The notes: generated from the letters alone by a model not told the origin. 47,184 bases of DNA from Bacteroidales bacterium (GCA_017429205.1 JAFRPH010000042.1:1-47184); one strand, 5' to 3'; positions 16,634-25,322 are shown, counted from the stretch's first letter. Program-made: numbers and translations.

Positions 16634-16641
16634 CAAAGATA
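16634..16641 (-). promoter_or_regulatory. -7 element of rsgA
   Basis: The complement reads TATCTTTG, 30 bases before the rsgA ATG. It is divergent from the malQ promoter only 10 bases away. The upstream half is not clearly conserved. Confidence 0.5.
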
Positions 16642-16650
16642 AGGGTTTGT

Positions 16651-16681
16651 TTTGGAAATCCGTCCCCATTCCCTATTTTTG
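16651..16681 (+). promoter_or_regulatory. Promoter of malQ
   Basis: TTTG (16651-16654), 19 bases, TATTTTTG (16674-16681). This is one of the best matches to the Bacteroidota consensus in the window. The ATG follows 49 bases later. Confidence 0.75.
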
Positions 16682-16730
16682 CTTTCGCCGGACGGTAGTC
16701 CGGGCTGGACATTAAAACTAGTAAACCACT

Positions 16731-19157
16731 ATGAATATTCGAATTACTATCCAGTATCATACCCAGTGGGGTGAGACGTTGGTGCTCCGCATCGGGAAGA
16801 AGCGGTATCCGATGGATCCGGCTTATGCCAATATGTGGCAGAAGGAACTGACGGGGCGCAATCTCCGCGACGGGGACGCCTACACCTTCGAGGTGGAGAA
16901 GGACGGGAAGACCGTCCGCCGCGAGTGGCGGGCGCACCGCTATGAGGCTCCCGCCGGCGGCAATTCGCTGGTGATCCGCGAGCGGTGGAACGACCGTCCC
17001 GCGAACTCCACGTTCTACGCCGCCGCGTTCAGCGACGTCATCTTCCGCCGCCCGGACGGCGTTTCCTTCCGGAATCCGCGTCCCACGGCCCCGTGGAAGG
17101 GGAACGTCGCTTTCCGCGTCGCGGCTCCCGAGGTCCGCACCGGCGAGTCCGTCGCCCTCGCGGGCAGCGGCCCGCTCGGCGACTGGAAGGAGTTCCATCT
17201 GCTGGATGACGGCGCTTTCCCGTACTGGCGCATCGCCCTGGATGTGAAGGAGCCCTTCGAATACAAGTTCGTCATCGTGGACACGGCCACCAAGAAGCCG
17301 GTCCGGTGGGAAGAGGGGCCGAACCATTTCTTCGCGGAGCTGCCCGCCGCCGGGTGCCGCCTGGAGGTCGCCGACGCCGTTCCCGCGTTCCGGACCCGCC
17401 CGTGGCGCGGCGCCGGTGTCGCCGTCCCCGTCTTCGCCCTCCGTTCGGAGGACAGCTTCGGCGTGGGCGAGTTCAACGACATCAAGAAACTCGTGGACTG
17501 GGCCGTGGAGGCCGGGCAGAGCGTCATCCAGCTCCTGCCCATCAACGACACCACGATGACCCATACCTGGCAGGATTCCTATCCCTATAACGCCGTCAGT
17601 TCCTTCGCCCTGCATCCGCAGTTCCTGCACCTGCCCGCGGCCGGTGTCCGGCGGGATGCGAAGTACAAGGCCCTGAAGGCGGAGCTGGAGGCCCTGCCGC
17701 AGGTGGACTACGAGAAGGTGAACGAGGCCAAGACCGCCCTGCTGCGGAAGGTCTATGCGTCCAAGGGCCAGGAGACGATGCAGTCCCAGGCCTACCACGA
17801 TTTCGTCGCGGCCAACGCCGAATGGCTGATGCCGTACGCCGCTTTCTCCGTCCTGCGCGACCTCAACGGCACCTGCGACTTCTCGCAGTGGGGCGAGTTC
17901 GCCGAGTACAAGGTCCGCAAGGTGGACGCTTTCGCGGCGGCCCACGTGGACGAGGTCAATTTCTACTGCTGGGAGCAGTTCCTGCTGGACGCGCAGCTCC
18001 ACGAGGCCGTGGCCTACGCGCACAAGCGGGGCGTCGCCCTGAAGGGGGACCTCCCGATCGGCGTGAGCCGCCAGAGCGTGGACGCCTGGCAGCACCCCGA
18101 CCTGTTCCACCTGGACAGCCAGGCCGGCGCCCCGCCGGACGCCTTCGCGGTGGACGGCCAGAACTGGGGCTTCCCGACCTACAACTGGGAGAAGATGGCG
18201 GAGGACGGCTTCGGCTGGTGGAAGGCCCGCATGCGCAAGATGGCGGAGTATTTCGACGCCTTCCGCATCGACCATATCCTCGGTTTCTTCCGCATCTGGG
18301 AGATCCCGGTGCCGTACAAGAGCGGCCTGATGGGCCACTTCAACCCGGCCCTCCCGTACAGCGGCGAGGAACTGCGGGACAAGGGGTTCAACCCCGTGAA
18401 CACGGGCGACACCGATGTCCTGTTCGTGGAGGACCCGCGCCGCAAGGACTACTGGCACCCGCGCATCTCTTCGCAGAACACCAACGCCTACGCGCAGCTT
18501 CCCGACTGGCTCAAGGACCGGTACAACGAGCTGTACAACGACTTCTTCTACCATCGGCACAACCAGTTCTGGAAGGAGTCGGCCTACCGGAAGCTCCCGG
18601 CCTTGCTCCGCACCACGGGCATGCTGTGCTGCGGCGAGGACCTGGGCATGATTCCGGCCAGCGTCCCCGAGACGATGGCGGACCTGGACATCCTCAGCCT
18701 CGAAATCCAGCGGATGCCGAAGGACCCGAAGGACACCTTCGCGGATCCCGCCCGTTATCCTTATTCCTGCGTGTGCGCGACCGGCACCCACGACACCAGC
18801 CCGCTCCGGGCCTGGTGGGAGGAGGACCGCGCCCTCACGCAGCGGTACTTCAACGAGGTGCTCCACTGCGCCGGCGACGCCCCGGCCTTCTGTGAACCGT
18901 GGGTCGCGGACCTCATCCTCGGCGCCCACCTCAAGTCGCCGGCGATGCTCGCCATCCTGCCCCTGCAGGACTGGCTGGCCACCGACGGGACGGTCCGCTA
19001 CGCCGGCAACCCGGCCGACGAGCGCATCAACGTCCCGGCCATCCCGCGCTACTACTGGCGCTACCGGATGCACTGCACCCTCGAATCCCTGATCGGCGCC
19101 ACCGCCTTCAACCAGCACGTGAAGGGCATGGTGGACGCTTCCGGACGTAACGTATAA
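16731..19157 (+). CDS. malQ: 4-alpha-glucanotransferase, GH77 with N-terminal CBM20 modules
   Basis: 808 residues. Two starch-binding CBM20-like modules (about 1-75 and 120-215, including ALAGSGPLGDWKE) precede the GH77 barrel. The catalytic residues are visible: nucleophile D514 (AFRIDHILG), acid/base E636 (GEDLGM) and D688 (GTHDTS). The enzyme moves alpha-1,4-glucan segments between acceptors and acts on maltodextrin or glycogen. There is no signal peptide, so it is cytoplasmic. Bacteroides homologues as I recall them are near 890 residues, so this one is somewhat short, but the catalytic part is complete. The next gene starts 2 bases after its stop. Confidence 0.95.
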   Translation: MNIRITIQYHTQWGETLVLRIGKKRYPMDPAYANMWQKELTGRNLRDGDAYTFEVEKDGKTVRREWRAHRYEAPAGGNSLVIRERWNDRPANSTFYAAAFSDVIFRRPDGVSFRNPRPTAPWKGNVAFRVAAPEVRTGESVALAGSGPLGDWKEFHLLDDGAFPYWRIALDVKEPFEYKFVIVDTATKKPVRWEEGPNHFFAELPAAGCRLEVADAVPAFRTRPWRGAGVAVPVFALRSEDSFGVGEFNDIKKLVDWAVEAGQSVIQLLPINDTTMTHTWQDSYPYNAVSSFALHPQFLHLPAAGVRRDAKYKALKAELEALPQVDYEKVNEAKTALLRKVYASKGQETMQSQAYHDFVAANAEWLMPYAAFSVLRDLNGTCDFSQWGEFAEYKVRKVDAFAAAHVDEVNFYCWEQFLLDAQLHEAVAYAHKRGVALKGDLPIGVSRQSVDAWQHPDLFHLDSQAGAPPDAFAVDGQNWGFPTYNWEKMAEDGFGWWKARMRKMAEYFDAFRIDHILGFFRIWEIPVPYKSGLMGHFNPALPYSGEELRDKGFNPVNTGDTDVLFVEDPRRKDYWHPRISSQNTNAYAQLPDWLKDRYNELYNDFFYHRHNQFWKESAYRKLPALLRTTGMLCCGEDLGMIPASVPETMADLDILSLEIQRMPKDPKDTFADPARYPYSCVCATGTHDTSPLRAWWEEDRALTQRYFNEVLHCAGDAPAFCEPWVADLILGAHLKSPAMLAILPLQDWLATDGTVRYAGNPADERINVPAIPRYYWRYRMHCTLESLIGATAFNQHVKGMVDASGRNV

Positions 19158-19159
19158 CC

Positions 19160-19504
19160 ATGAAGGAAAACGATTGGAAATCCAGGCTGGGCGTGGTCTA
19201 TTCCACGAATCCGGACTTTCAGTATGAGACGGCTTCGGAGGCGGAGGCGGAGACGCTCCCGCCGGCGAAGCAGCGGCTCATCGTCGGAATAGACCGGCGC
19301 AACCGGGGCGGCAAGCAGGTCACGCTCGTGACCGGCTTCGTGGGCAAGGCCGACGACCTGAAGGAGCTCGGCAAGACCCTGAAGACCCGGTGCGGCGTGG
19401 GCGGCACGGCCAAGGACGGCGAAATCACCATCCAGGGCGACCTCCGCGACAAGGTCGTCGCCCTGCTGAAGGAAATGGGCTATCAAGCCAAACGAGGTAA
19501 CTGA
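19160..19504 (+). CDS. SUI1/eIF1-family translation factor (YciH-like)
   Basis: 114 residues. The C-terminal 75 residues form the SUI1 domain, with RRNRGGKQVTLVTGF, KTRCGVGGTAKDGEITIQGD and a final LKEMGYQAKRGN. Bacterial YciH-type proteins resemble eIF1 and affect start-site fidelity at least in vitro. The N-terminal 40 residues are polar and probably flexible. It lies in an operon between malQ and a DUF4271 gene and shares one base with the latter (TGATG). Confidence 0.9.
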   Translation: MKENDWKSRLGVVYSTNPDFQYETASEAEAETLPPAKQRLIVGIDRRNRGGKQVTLVTGFVGKADDLKELGKTLKTRCGVGGTAKDGEITIQGDLRDKVVALLKEMGYQAKRGN

Positions 19505-20208
19505 TGTTGGACGATCCCTTCAAATCGGGGCAGCTTCTGCTGCCGGACACTCCGCCCGAGGCCGTGACGACCGCGGGGGAGGGCCTTTCCCTGGCCGCCT
19601 CCATTCTCGTCGCGGTCTCCGTCCTGTTGTTCCTGCTGGCGCTCCGCAGCTTCCTCAACGTGCTGCCGTACCTGTCGGACAACATCCTCCGGGCTCGCGG
19701 CAGCGCCGCCCTGGAGAACAGCGTCCGGGTGAGCCGTGACCGCAACCTCGTGGCCGCCGTCTTCCTCGTCCCCGCGATCCTGCTCATCTACCGGTACCGC
19801 CTCATCGACATCGCCTGGTTCGACACCCTGTCGCCGGACTTGCGGCTCGCCGCCGTCACGGGCGCCTTCGTCGGTTTTCTTTTCATCCGGTTCCTGCTGT
19901 ACCGGTGGATGCGTCCCCGTCGCCGTTATGACGATTATCAGATGGCCTACCGAGCGGGCTACACCTTCTTCATCCTGCTGATGATCCTGGCCCTCCTGAC
20001 GGTGGGCGTCTGCTATGTCCTGCACCTTTCCGACCTGACCATCAAGACCTTGCTGCTGGTGGAAACCGGTGTCGTCTATCTGATCTATCTGTTCCGCCGC
20101 GGACAAATTTTGTCGATGTCTTGCAATTCATTGACAACTTTTTTGTACCTTTGCGGGCTCGAATTGCTGCCGACCGCCTTGCTGGTCGTCCCGGCGGTGA
20201 TTCTCTGA
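19504..20208 (+). CDS. DUF4271 membrane protein
   Basis: 234 residues with about six to seven hydrophobic segments, beginning after a polar N-terminus (about 1-35). DUF4271 proteins are restricted to Bacteroidota and are commonly encoded just before hemD, as here. The molecular function is unknown. The last 60 bases contain the hemD promoter. The fit to the family rests on length, topology and position rather than a motif. Confidence 0.75.
   Translation: MLDDPFKSGQLLLPDTPPEAVTTAGEGLSLAASILVAVSVLLFLLALRSFLNVLPYLSDNILRARGSAALENSVRVSRDRNLVAAVFLVPAILLIYRYRLIDIAWFDTLSPDLRLAAVTGAFVGFLFIRFLLYRWMRPRRRYDDYQMAYRAGYTFFILLMILALLTVGVCYVLHLSDLTIKTLLLVETGVVYLIYLFRRGQILSMSCNSLTTFLYLCGLELLPTALLVVPAVIL
20121..20153 (+). 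promoter_or_regulatory. Promoter of hemD inside the DUF4271 gene end
   Basis: TTG (20121-20123), 22 bases, TACCTTTG (20146-20153). It predicts a leader of about 100 bases before hemD that contains the tandem repeat at 20213-20258. The region is AT-rich compared with the rest of the coding sequence. Confidence 0.6.
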
Positions 20209-20212
20209 GCGA

Positions 20213-20258
20213 GTGTATAGGTTAGTGCATAGGTTAGTGCATAGGTTAGTGTAGATTA
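20213..20258 (+). repeat. 12-base tandem repeat in the hemD leader
   Basis: Three full units, GTGTATAGGTTA, GTGCATAGGTTA and GTGCATAGGTTA, are followed by a partial GTGTAGATTA. The array ends 5 bases before the hemD ATG, where ribosomes bind. Unit number could vary by slippage and alter expression. Confidence 0.9.
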
Positions 20259-20263
20259 GAAGT

Positions 20264-21007
20264 ATGACTGTCAAGAACATCCTGATTTCGCAGAACACCC
20301 CGCGTGTTCTTACTCCCTACCAGGCTGTGACGGAGAAGTACGGAGTGGAATTCGAATTCCGTCCGTTCTTCCTGATCGAGCCGCTCACGTCCCGGGAGTT
20401 CCGGGCCCAGCGGATCAACATCCTCGATTATACCGCCATCGTTTTCTCCTCCCGCCACGCCATCGACGCGTTCTTCACCCTGGCGGAGGAACTCCGGTGC
20501 AAGATCCCCGAGACGATGAAGTATTTCTGCACGACCGAGGTGGTCGCGATGTACCTCCAGAAGCACATCGTGTACCGCAAACGCAAGATCTTCTTCGGCA
20601 CCGGCACCCCGGACAGCGTGGTCGCGCTCATCGGCCCCAAGCACAAGGGCGAGAAGTTCCTGATCGCCACGTCGGACAACTCCAACAACGATACCCTGTA
20701 CCGGCTGTTCGAGGCCGCGAAGCTGGACTACACGCCCGCCGTCTTCGTCAAGTCCGTGCCCCAGGACCTCAAGGATGTGGACCTGCACGCCTACGACATG
20801 ATCGTCCTGTACAACCCGGCCGACGTCAAGTCCCTGTACGAGAATTTCCCCACGTTCGAGCAGGGGAACATCAAGTTCGTCTCCTACGGCCGTTCCATCG
20901 TGAAGGCGATGGAGGAAGCCGGTCTTTCCATCGAAGTGAAGGCCCCCTCTCCCGAGGTCCCGTCCGTGGCCCGCGCCATCGAACGCTATCTCGAGGAGCA
21001 GCAGTAG
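20264..21007 (+). CDS. hemD: Uroporphyrinogen-III synthase
   Basis: 247 residues. The enzyme closes hydroxymethylbilane to uroporphyrinogen III on the way to heme or siroheme. The family is poorly conserved, but the two-domain layout can be followed: ILISQNTP at the start, IVFSSRHAIDAFF near 66, FFGTGTPDSVVALI near 108, IATSDNSNNDTLYRLF near 130, VLYNPADVKSL near 185 and VSYGRSIVKAMEEAGL near 207. The last three correspond to the second half of the cleft. The position between DUF4271 and rnpA agrees with Bacteroidota gene order. Confidence 0.9.
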   Translation: MTVKNILISQNTPRVLTPYQAVTEKYGVEFEFRPFFLIEPLTSREFRAQRINILDYTAIVFSSRHAIDAFFTLAEELRCKIPETMKYFCTTEVVAMYLQKHIVYRKRKIFFGTGTPDSVVALIGPKHKGEKFLIATSDNSNNDTLYRLFEAAKLDYTPAVFVKSVPQDLKDVDLHAYDMIVLYNPADVKSLYENFPTFEQGNIKFVSYGRSIVKAMEEAGLSIEVKAPSPEVPSVARAIERYLEEQQ

Positions 21008-21016
21008 TTTCCGCCC

Positions 21017-21394
21017 ATGGCGGCCACCCTCTCCAAATCCGAGCGGCTCTGCGGCAAGAAAGCCATCGCAGAGCTGATGGAGCGTGGAAAGGGCGGCGTG
21101 TCCGGCTGTCTGCGCTACAAGTTCCTCCAGGCCGATGAGGCCGGGGTCACCCGCATCCTGGTCTCCGTTCCCAAGCGCCATTTCAAGCGCGCGGTCAAGC
21201 GCAACCTCTTGAAGCGCCGCATCCGCGAGTCCTACCGGCTCCAGAAGGACCTCCTTCCGGTGCCCGTGGACATCGCTTTCCTGTACCTGGACCGCGAAGT
21301 CCTTCCGTCCGAGGACATCTACGCCGCGATGACCGCCGTCCTGGCGGCCGTGGCGGCCAAGACCGGACCCAAGACCGACTCCAAACCCGAATAG
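21017..21394 (+). CDS. rnpA: Ribonuclease P protein component
   Basis: 125 residues. RnpA is the basic protein subunit that helps RNase P RNA trim tRNA 5' ends. The signature RNR-type helix is [15 protein letters not shown] near residues 57-71. The N-terminal [17 protein letters not shown] is also typical. The C-terminus is short and Lys/Pro-rich. It lies 9 bases after hemD and 2 bases before yidD, as expected for the phylum. It is not beside rpmH as in most other bacteria. Confidence 0.95.
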   Translation: MAATLSKSERLCGKKAIAELMERGKGGVSGCLRYKFLQADEAGVTRILVSVPKRHFKRAVKRNLLKRRIRESYRLQKDLLPVPVDIAFLYLDREVLPSEDIYAAMTAVLAAVAAKTGPKTDSKPE

Positions 21395-21396
21395 GC

Positions 21397-21630
21397 ATGC
21401 CCGGCTGGTTGAAAAACGTGCTCATCTTCCCGTTCGTGTTCCTGATCAAGTTCTATCAGGTATGCGTGAGCCCGTTCACGCCGCCGGCCTGCCGGTTCAC
21501 CCCCACCTGTTCCCAGTACGCCCTCGAGGCGTTCCGCAAGTACGGCCCCTTCAAGGGCCTTTACCTGGCCGTCCGCCGCATCCTCCGGTGCCACCCCTGG
21601 GGCGGTTCCGGCTACGATCCCGTTCCGTAA
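21397..21630 (+). CDS. yidD: Membrane protein insertion efficiency factor YidD
   Basis: 77 residues. An amphipathic N-terminus ([13 protein letters not shown]) is followed by the invariant cysteine core [15 protein letters not shown] and [14 protein letters not shown]. YidD helps Sec/YidC-dependent membrane protein insertion. Its stop TAA shares one base with the start of menG. Confidence 0.96.
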   Translation: MPGWLKNVLIFPFVFLIKFYQVCVSPFTPPACRFTPTCSQYALEAFRKYGPFKGLYLAVRRILRCHPWGGSGYDPVP

Positions 21631-22328
21631 TGCCCAAGAAAGAGAAAGTGCGGGAGATGTTCGACAGCATCGCGCCCACCTACGACCGGCTCAACCACGT
21701 CCTGTCGCTGAATGTCGACAAATTGTGGCGCCGCCACGCGCTGCGGGAGATCGTGGACGGGACGCCGCAGCGGATCCTGGACGTCGCGTGCGGGACGGGG
21801 GATTCCACCATTTCGATTGCGAAGGCGGCCGCGGAAGGGTCGTCCGTGATCGGGGCCGACATCTCCGAGGGGATGATGGCCCTGGTGAAGGGCAAGGCGG
21901 AGAAGGCCGGCGTAGGGGAGCGGATCAGCCTGCAGGTCGCCGACGGGGAGGCGCTCCCTTATGAGGAGGGAACTTTCGACCGCGTCACCTGCGCGTTCGG
22001 CATCCGGAATTTCGAGCACAAGGAGAAGGGGCTGGAAGAGTTCCTGCGCGTGCTGAAGCCCGGCGGAAAGGCGGTCGTCCTGGAATTGTCCGTGCCGCAG
22101 AACCGGCTGGTCCGGTGGGCCTACGACCTGTATTTCCTGTACGTCCTGCCTCGCATCGGCGGCGCCGTCTCCGGCGACCGGGCCGCCTACAAGTATCTTC
22201 CCGCCTCGGTCCATAACTTCCCGTCTCCCAATGACTTCTGCCGGATGATGGCGGAGGCGGGCTTCCGCAATGTCCGCTGCCGGACGTTCTCGTTCGGCCT
22301 GTGCCGGATGTTCGTCGGGGAGCGGTAG
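21630..22328 (+). CDS. menG: Demethylmenaquinone methyltransferase (UbiE/MenG)
   Basis: 232 residues, starting [23 protein letters not shown], a near-invariant UbiE opening. SAM-binding motif ILDVACGTGDSTI is near 49, and later CAFGIRNFEHKEKGLEEFLRVLKPGG is diagnostic. It methylates demethylmenaquinone to menaquinone, the respiratory quinone of anaerobic Bacteroidales. The longer open frame upstream overlaps yidD out of frame and was not used. It is the last gene of the hemD-rnpA-yidD-menG run. Confidence 0.95.
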   Translation: MPKKEKVREMFDSIAPTYDRLNHVLSLNVDKLWRRHALREIVDGTPQRILDVACGTGDSTISIAKAAAEGSSVIGADISEGMMALVKGKAEKAGVGERISLQVADGEALPYEEGTFDRVTCAFGIRNFEHKEKGLEEFLRVLKPGGKAVVLELSVPQNRLVRWAYDLYFLYVLPRIGGAVSGDRAAYKYLPASVHNFPSPNDFCRMMAEAGFRNVRCRTFSFGLCRMFVGER

Positions 22329-22329
22329 G

Positions 22330-22361
22330 TTTGCCCGTCCGGGTTTTTATTGCTACCTTTG
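22330..22361 (+). promoter_or_regulatory. Promoter of the acyl-AMP ligase/ACP pair
   Basis: TTTG (22330-22333), exactly 20 bases, then TACCTTTG (22354-22361). The ATG follows at 22392. This separates the ligase and acyl carrier genes from the menG run. Confidence 0.75.
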
Positions 22362-22391
22362 CGATTCGGAAACTTAAACCTGATTCGCATA

Positions 22392-23882
22392 ATGTCCAAT
22401 TATTTCTATGACATGGTCCCCCGCGAGGAGATGGAGCGTCTGCCCTTCCTTCCGACGATGGGGGAATTCGTCCCGTGGATGGAGAAGACCTACGCCGACA
22501 TGCCGGCCCTCTCCGATCTCGCGCACACGATTACGTACAAGGAATTCGGTGAGCGCATCGCGCGCCGCCGCGCCGTCATCGAAGGCCTCGGCCTTCCGAA
22601 GGGCGCGCACATCGCCATCTTCGACCGCAACAGCCAGGACTCCATCGAGCTGTTCCTCGCCGTCACCAGCGCCGGTTACGTGGCGATGAACCTGCCGGCC
22701 TCCCTCCCGGAGATGGCCCTCATCGGCTCCTGCATGAAATTCGACATCGCCGCCCTCTTCGTCCGCGACGAGTTCAAGCCCCTCACGGCGAAGCTCCAGG
22801 GCGTGAAGGTCCTCCCGGCCTCCTCCATCGCCGAGGAAGGCGTTCCCGCCACGGTCGTGGATCCGGACCAGCCCGCCGCCATCTTCTTCACCGGCGGCAC
22901 GACCGGCACCCCGAAGGGCGCCGTCCTGAGCCACCGCGCCTTCATGCGCGGCTCCTTCAACGCCATCTTCAAGCCGGGCAAGGTGATCGGCGTCCACCGC
23001 TACATCGCCCTCCTGCCCCTGAGCCACGTGTTCGGCGCCATCGCCGGCCTCATGGGCTGCTTCTACACCGGCAACCTGATGCATACCTGCGAGGATATGA
23101 AGGCCACCATCGGCAAGCTCCCGATGATCAAGCCCACCCTCCTCGTGATCGTCCCGGGCATCTGCGACATCCTCGCCGGCCTGTGCAAGATGTACGGCCC
23201 GCAGTTCCTCGGCGGCAACCTGAGGATGATCATCTCCGGCGCCGCGAACGTGCCCCCGCGCCTGGTGGACATCTTCACCAAACTGGGCGTCGAGTTCTGC
23301 TTCGGCTACGGCCTCACCGAGACGGCGAACCTCACCTCCGCGAATGCCGACGCCATCACCCATCCCACCTCCATCGGCAAGGTCTATCCCGGCCAGGAAG
23401 TGCGGATCGTGGACGGCGAGCTCCAGGTGAAGGGCGACAACGTGTTCTCCGGCTACTACAAGGATCCCGAGAAGACGGCCGAGGCCTTCACCGAGGACGG
23501 CTGGTTCCGCACCGGCGACCTGATGCGCATCGACGAGGACGGTTTCCTGTACATCACCGGCCGCATCAAGAACCTCATCATCCTCGCCAACGGCGAAAAC
23601 GTGAGTCCGGAGAGCCTGGAAGAGCCCTTCTATGCCGATCCGTGCGTCCGCGACGCGATGGTGAAGGAGGACGAGCTGAACGGCGCCCCGGTCATCGCCG
23701 TGGAGATTCTCCCGTTCATGCCGGCCTTCGAGGGCAAGCCTTGGGAAGAGGTGACCGCGTACATGGACGCGCTCGTGAAGAAGATCAATGACACGCTGCC
23801 TTCCACCCACCGGATTATGAAAGTGACCGTGCGCACGGAGGATTTCAAGCGCACCGGCAGCATGAAAGTCGCCCGCGTATGA
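22392..23882 (+). CDS. AMP-dependent acyl ligase (acyl-CoA/acyl-ACP synthetase family)
   Basis: 496 residues from MSNYFYDMV. The longer frame from 22350 would begin before the transcription start. ANL-superfamily motifs are in order: AIFFTGGTTGTPKGAV (P-loop), ALLPLSHVFG, FGYGLTETAN, DGWFRTGDL and GRIKNLIILANGENVSPE, ending with the catalytic Lys region TEDFKRTGSMKVARV. It activates a carboxylic acid as acyl-AMP and transfers it to a thiol. The next gene encodes an acyl carrier protein that overlaps it by 4 bases (ATGA). The natural acceptor is therefore probably that ACP rather than CoA. Confidence 0.92.
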   Translation: MSNYFYDMVPREEMERLPFLPTMGEFVPWMEKTYADMPALSDLAHTITYKEFGERIARRRAVIEGLGLPKGAHIAIFDRNSQDSIELFLAVTSAGYVAMNLPASLPEMALIGSCMKFDIAALFVRDEFKPLTAKLQGVKVLPASSIAEEGVPATVVDPDQPAAIFFTGGTTGTPKGAVLSHRAFMRGSFNAIFKPGKVIGVHRYIALLPLSHVFGAIAGLMGCFYTGNLMHTCEDMKATIGKLPMIKPTLLVIVPGICDILAGLCKMYGPQFLGGNLRMIISGAANVPPRLVDIFTKLGVEFCFGYGLTETANLTSANADAITHPTSIGKVYPGQEVRIVDGELQVKGDNVFSGYYKDPEKTAEAFTEDGWFRTGDLMRIDEDGFLYITGRIKNLIILANGENVSPESLEEPFYADPCVRDAMVKEDELNGAPVIAVEILPFMPAFEGKPWEEVTAYMDALVKKINDTLPSTHRIMKVTVRTEDFKRTGSMKVARV

Positions 23883-24121
23883 CCAAGCAGGAAGTTTTCG
23901 ACGGCCTGAAGGAAGTCCTCACCGTCCTGCGTCCGCACACGGACCTGACTGGCGTGAATTTCGATACCGAGCTCGTCCGCGGGCTCGGCATCGACTCCCT
24001 CACGATGATGCTCCTCTCCCTCGCGGTGGAGGAGAAGTTCAAGATGCGCTTCCCCGATGGCGAGCCGATGCCCGTCACGGTCGGGGACGTGTGTGAGAAT
24101 GTGCTGAAGCAGCTCGCCTAA
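23879..24121 (+). CDS. Dedicated acyl carrier protein
   Basis: 80 residues. The phosphopantetheine site is Ser40 in GLGIDSLTMM. It is less acidic than the housekeeping AcpP, lacks the usual DSLDTVEL continuation, and sits outside a fab cluster, so it is probably specialised. It is translationally coupled to the acyl ligase upstream. Its last 4 bases overlap the convergent acyltransferase-like gene. It is likely loaded by the ligase and used by a nearby acyltransferase. Confidence 0.92.
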   Translation: MTKQEVFDGLKEVLTVLRPHTDLTGVNFDTELVRGLGIDSLTMMLLSLAVEEKFKMRFPDGEPMPVTVGDVCENVLKQLA

Positions 24122-25254
24122 GCCTCCAACTCCATCACATAGCTGCGGCGCCGCTGGAACGGCTTCGGGTCGTATTCCCCGAACAGGGACTGGACCTTGT
24201 AGTTTTCCTCGAGCTGCGGATTCAGAAGCATCCGTTTGATTCCCAAGCGGATGCAATTTTCGTGTATAAACTTGAACATCAGCACGTTCGCGCCCTTGCC
24301 CTGGTACTCGGGCAGGACGCCGATGAGGAGCGCCTCGATGGTGTCGTTGTGGCGGAGGGAACGGAGGATGGGAATGAAGCCGAAGGGGAAGAGGCGGCCT
24401 TTCGCCTTGCGGACGGCCCGGGAGATGGACGGCATCGTGACGGTGAAGCCGACGAGCTTGTCCTCCTCGTTCACGACGAAGGCGACGAGGTCCTTGTTCA
24501 TGATGGGGACGTACTGCTTCACGTAGCCGTCGATCTGCTCTTCCGTGAGCTTGGAGTATTCGTACAGCGGGGCGAAGGCGTCGTTCAGGACGTGGAACAT
24601 CTCGCGGCCGCGCTTGGCCATTTCCCGGATGTTCTTCCCGCGCCAGATGTGCAGGCCGTAGCGCTTCTCCACGAGGTCCGCGTACTGGAACATCGGCGGC
24701 AGGGTGTCGGGCAGGTCGATGTACCGCTGGGTCCAGTCCACATCCTTGGTGAAGCCCATCCGCTCCAGGAACTCGCCGTAGTAGGGGAAGTTGTAGATGA
24801 CCGTGAAGGGGGAGTCGTGCTCGAACCCTTCCACCAGGAGGCCTTCCCGGTCCATGTCGGTGAAGCCGAGGGGTCCCTTGACCTTCTTCGCACCCCACGT
24901 GCGGCCCCAGGCGACGACCGCGTCCACGAGCGCTTTCGCGACGTCGAAGTCCTCGATGAAGTCGATCCAACCGAAACGGACGGTCTCCTCCTTCCATTTC
25001 TCATTCGCCTTGCGGTTGCGGATGGCGGCCACGCGGCCGACGATTTTTCCGCCCCGCTTGGCGAGGTACAACTCCCGTTCACAGAAAGACAAGGAAGGAT
25101 TCTCGTCGCCGAGGGACTTCAGTTCGTCGTCCTCGAAGGCGGGCACCCATTGGGGGCAGTCCTTGAACAGGTCGAAGGGAAAACGGATGAATTGCTTCAG
25201 CATGCGCCGTCCCCGGACGGGGACGATTTCGACAGGTTCCATAGGTTCGTACAC
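24118..25254 (-). CDS. GNAT-fold N-acyltransferase-like protein, possible ceramide-synthase type
   Basis: 378 residues; MEPVEIVPV at 25242 is an alternative start. The pattern is FPFDLFKDCPQWVPAF near 28, LAKRGGKIVGRVAAIRN near 63, FDVAKALVDAVVAWGRTWGA, GPLGFTDMDREGLLVEGFE, and a C-terminal GNAT-like acyl-carrier site GVLPEYQGKGANVLMFKF. This long, two-lobed family is annotated only as N-acetyltransferase or hypothetical in most genomes. As I recall, the Caulobacter bacterial ceramide synthase was also annotated as a GNAT-like acyltransferase, and it works with an acyl-ACP synthetase and an ACP. Convergence with exactly that pair suggests a similar N-acylation role, which is not proven by sequence. 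Confidence 0.7.
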   Translation of the reverse strand: MYEPMEPVEIVPVRGRRMLKQFIRFPFDLFKDCPQWVPAFEDDELKSLGDENPSLSFCERELYLAKRGGKIVGRVAAIRNRKANEKWKEETVRFGWIDFIEDFDVAKALVDAVVAWGRTWGAKKVKGPLGFTDMDREGLLVEGFEHDSPFTVIYNFPYYGEFLERMGFTKDVDWTQRYIDLPDTLPPMFQYADLVEKRYGLHIWRGKNIREMAKRGREMFHVLNDAFAPLYEYSKLTEEQIDGYVKQYVPIMNKDLVAFVVNEEDKLVGFTVTMPSISRAVRKAKGRLFPFGFIPILRSLRHNDTIEALLIGVLPEYQGKGANVLMFKFIHENCIRLGIKRMLLNPQLEENYKVQSLFGEYDPKPFQRRRSYVMELEA

Positions 25255-25270
25255 GGTTGGTTTGGCAAGA

Positions 25271-25304
25271 CAAATATAACGAGAATTATTCGTATCTTTG
25301 CAAA
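25271..25304. promoter_or_regulatory. Overlapping divergent promoters for the acyltransferase-like and DUF2723 genes
   Basis: Minus strand: TTTG (complement of 25301-25304), 22 bases, TATATTTG (complement of 25271-25278), serving the gene starting at 25254. Plus strand: TATCTTTG at 25293-25300, serving the gene starting at 25323. The minus upstream element abuts the plus -7 box, so the two polymerases cannot bind at once. Confidence 0.55.
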
Positions 25305-25322
25305 ATATAGCGAAAGAAGTAC

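Noticed and set aside
16605..19118. N-terminal extension of RsgA by about 830 residues
   Set aside because: The extension is antisense to malQ. RsgA is complete from 16604, and a -7 box lies just upstream of that start.
20213..20258. Tandem repeat as a CRISPR array
   Set aside because: Units are 12 bases and directly adjacent without unique spacers, and no cas gene is near.
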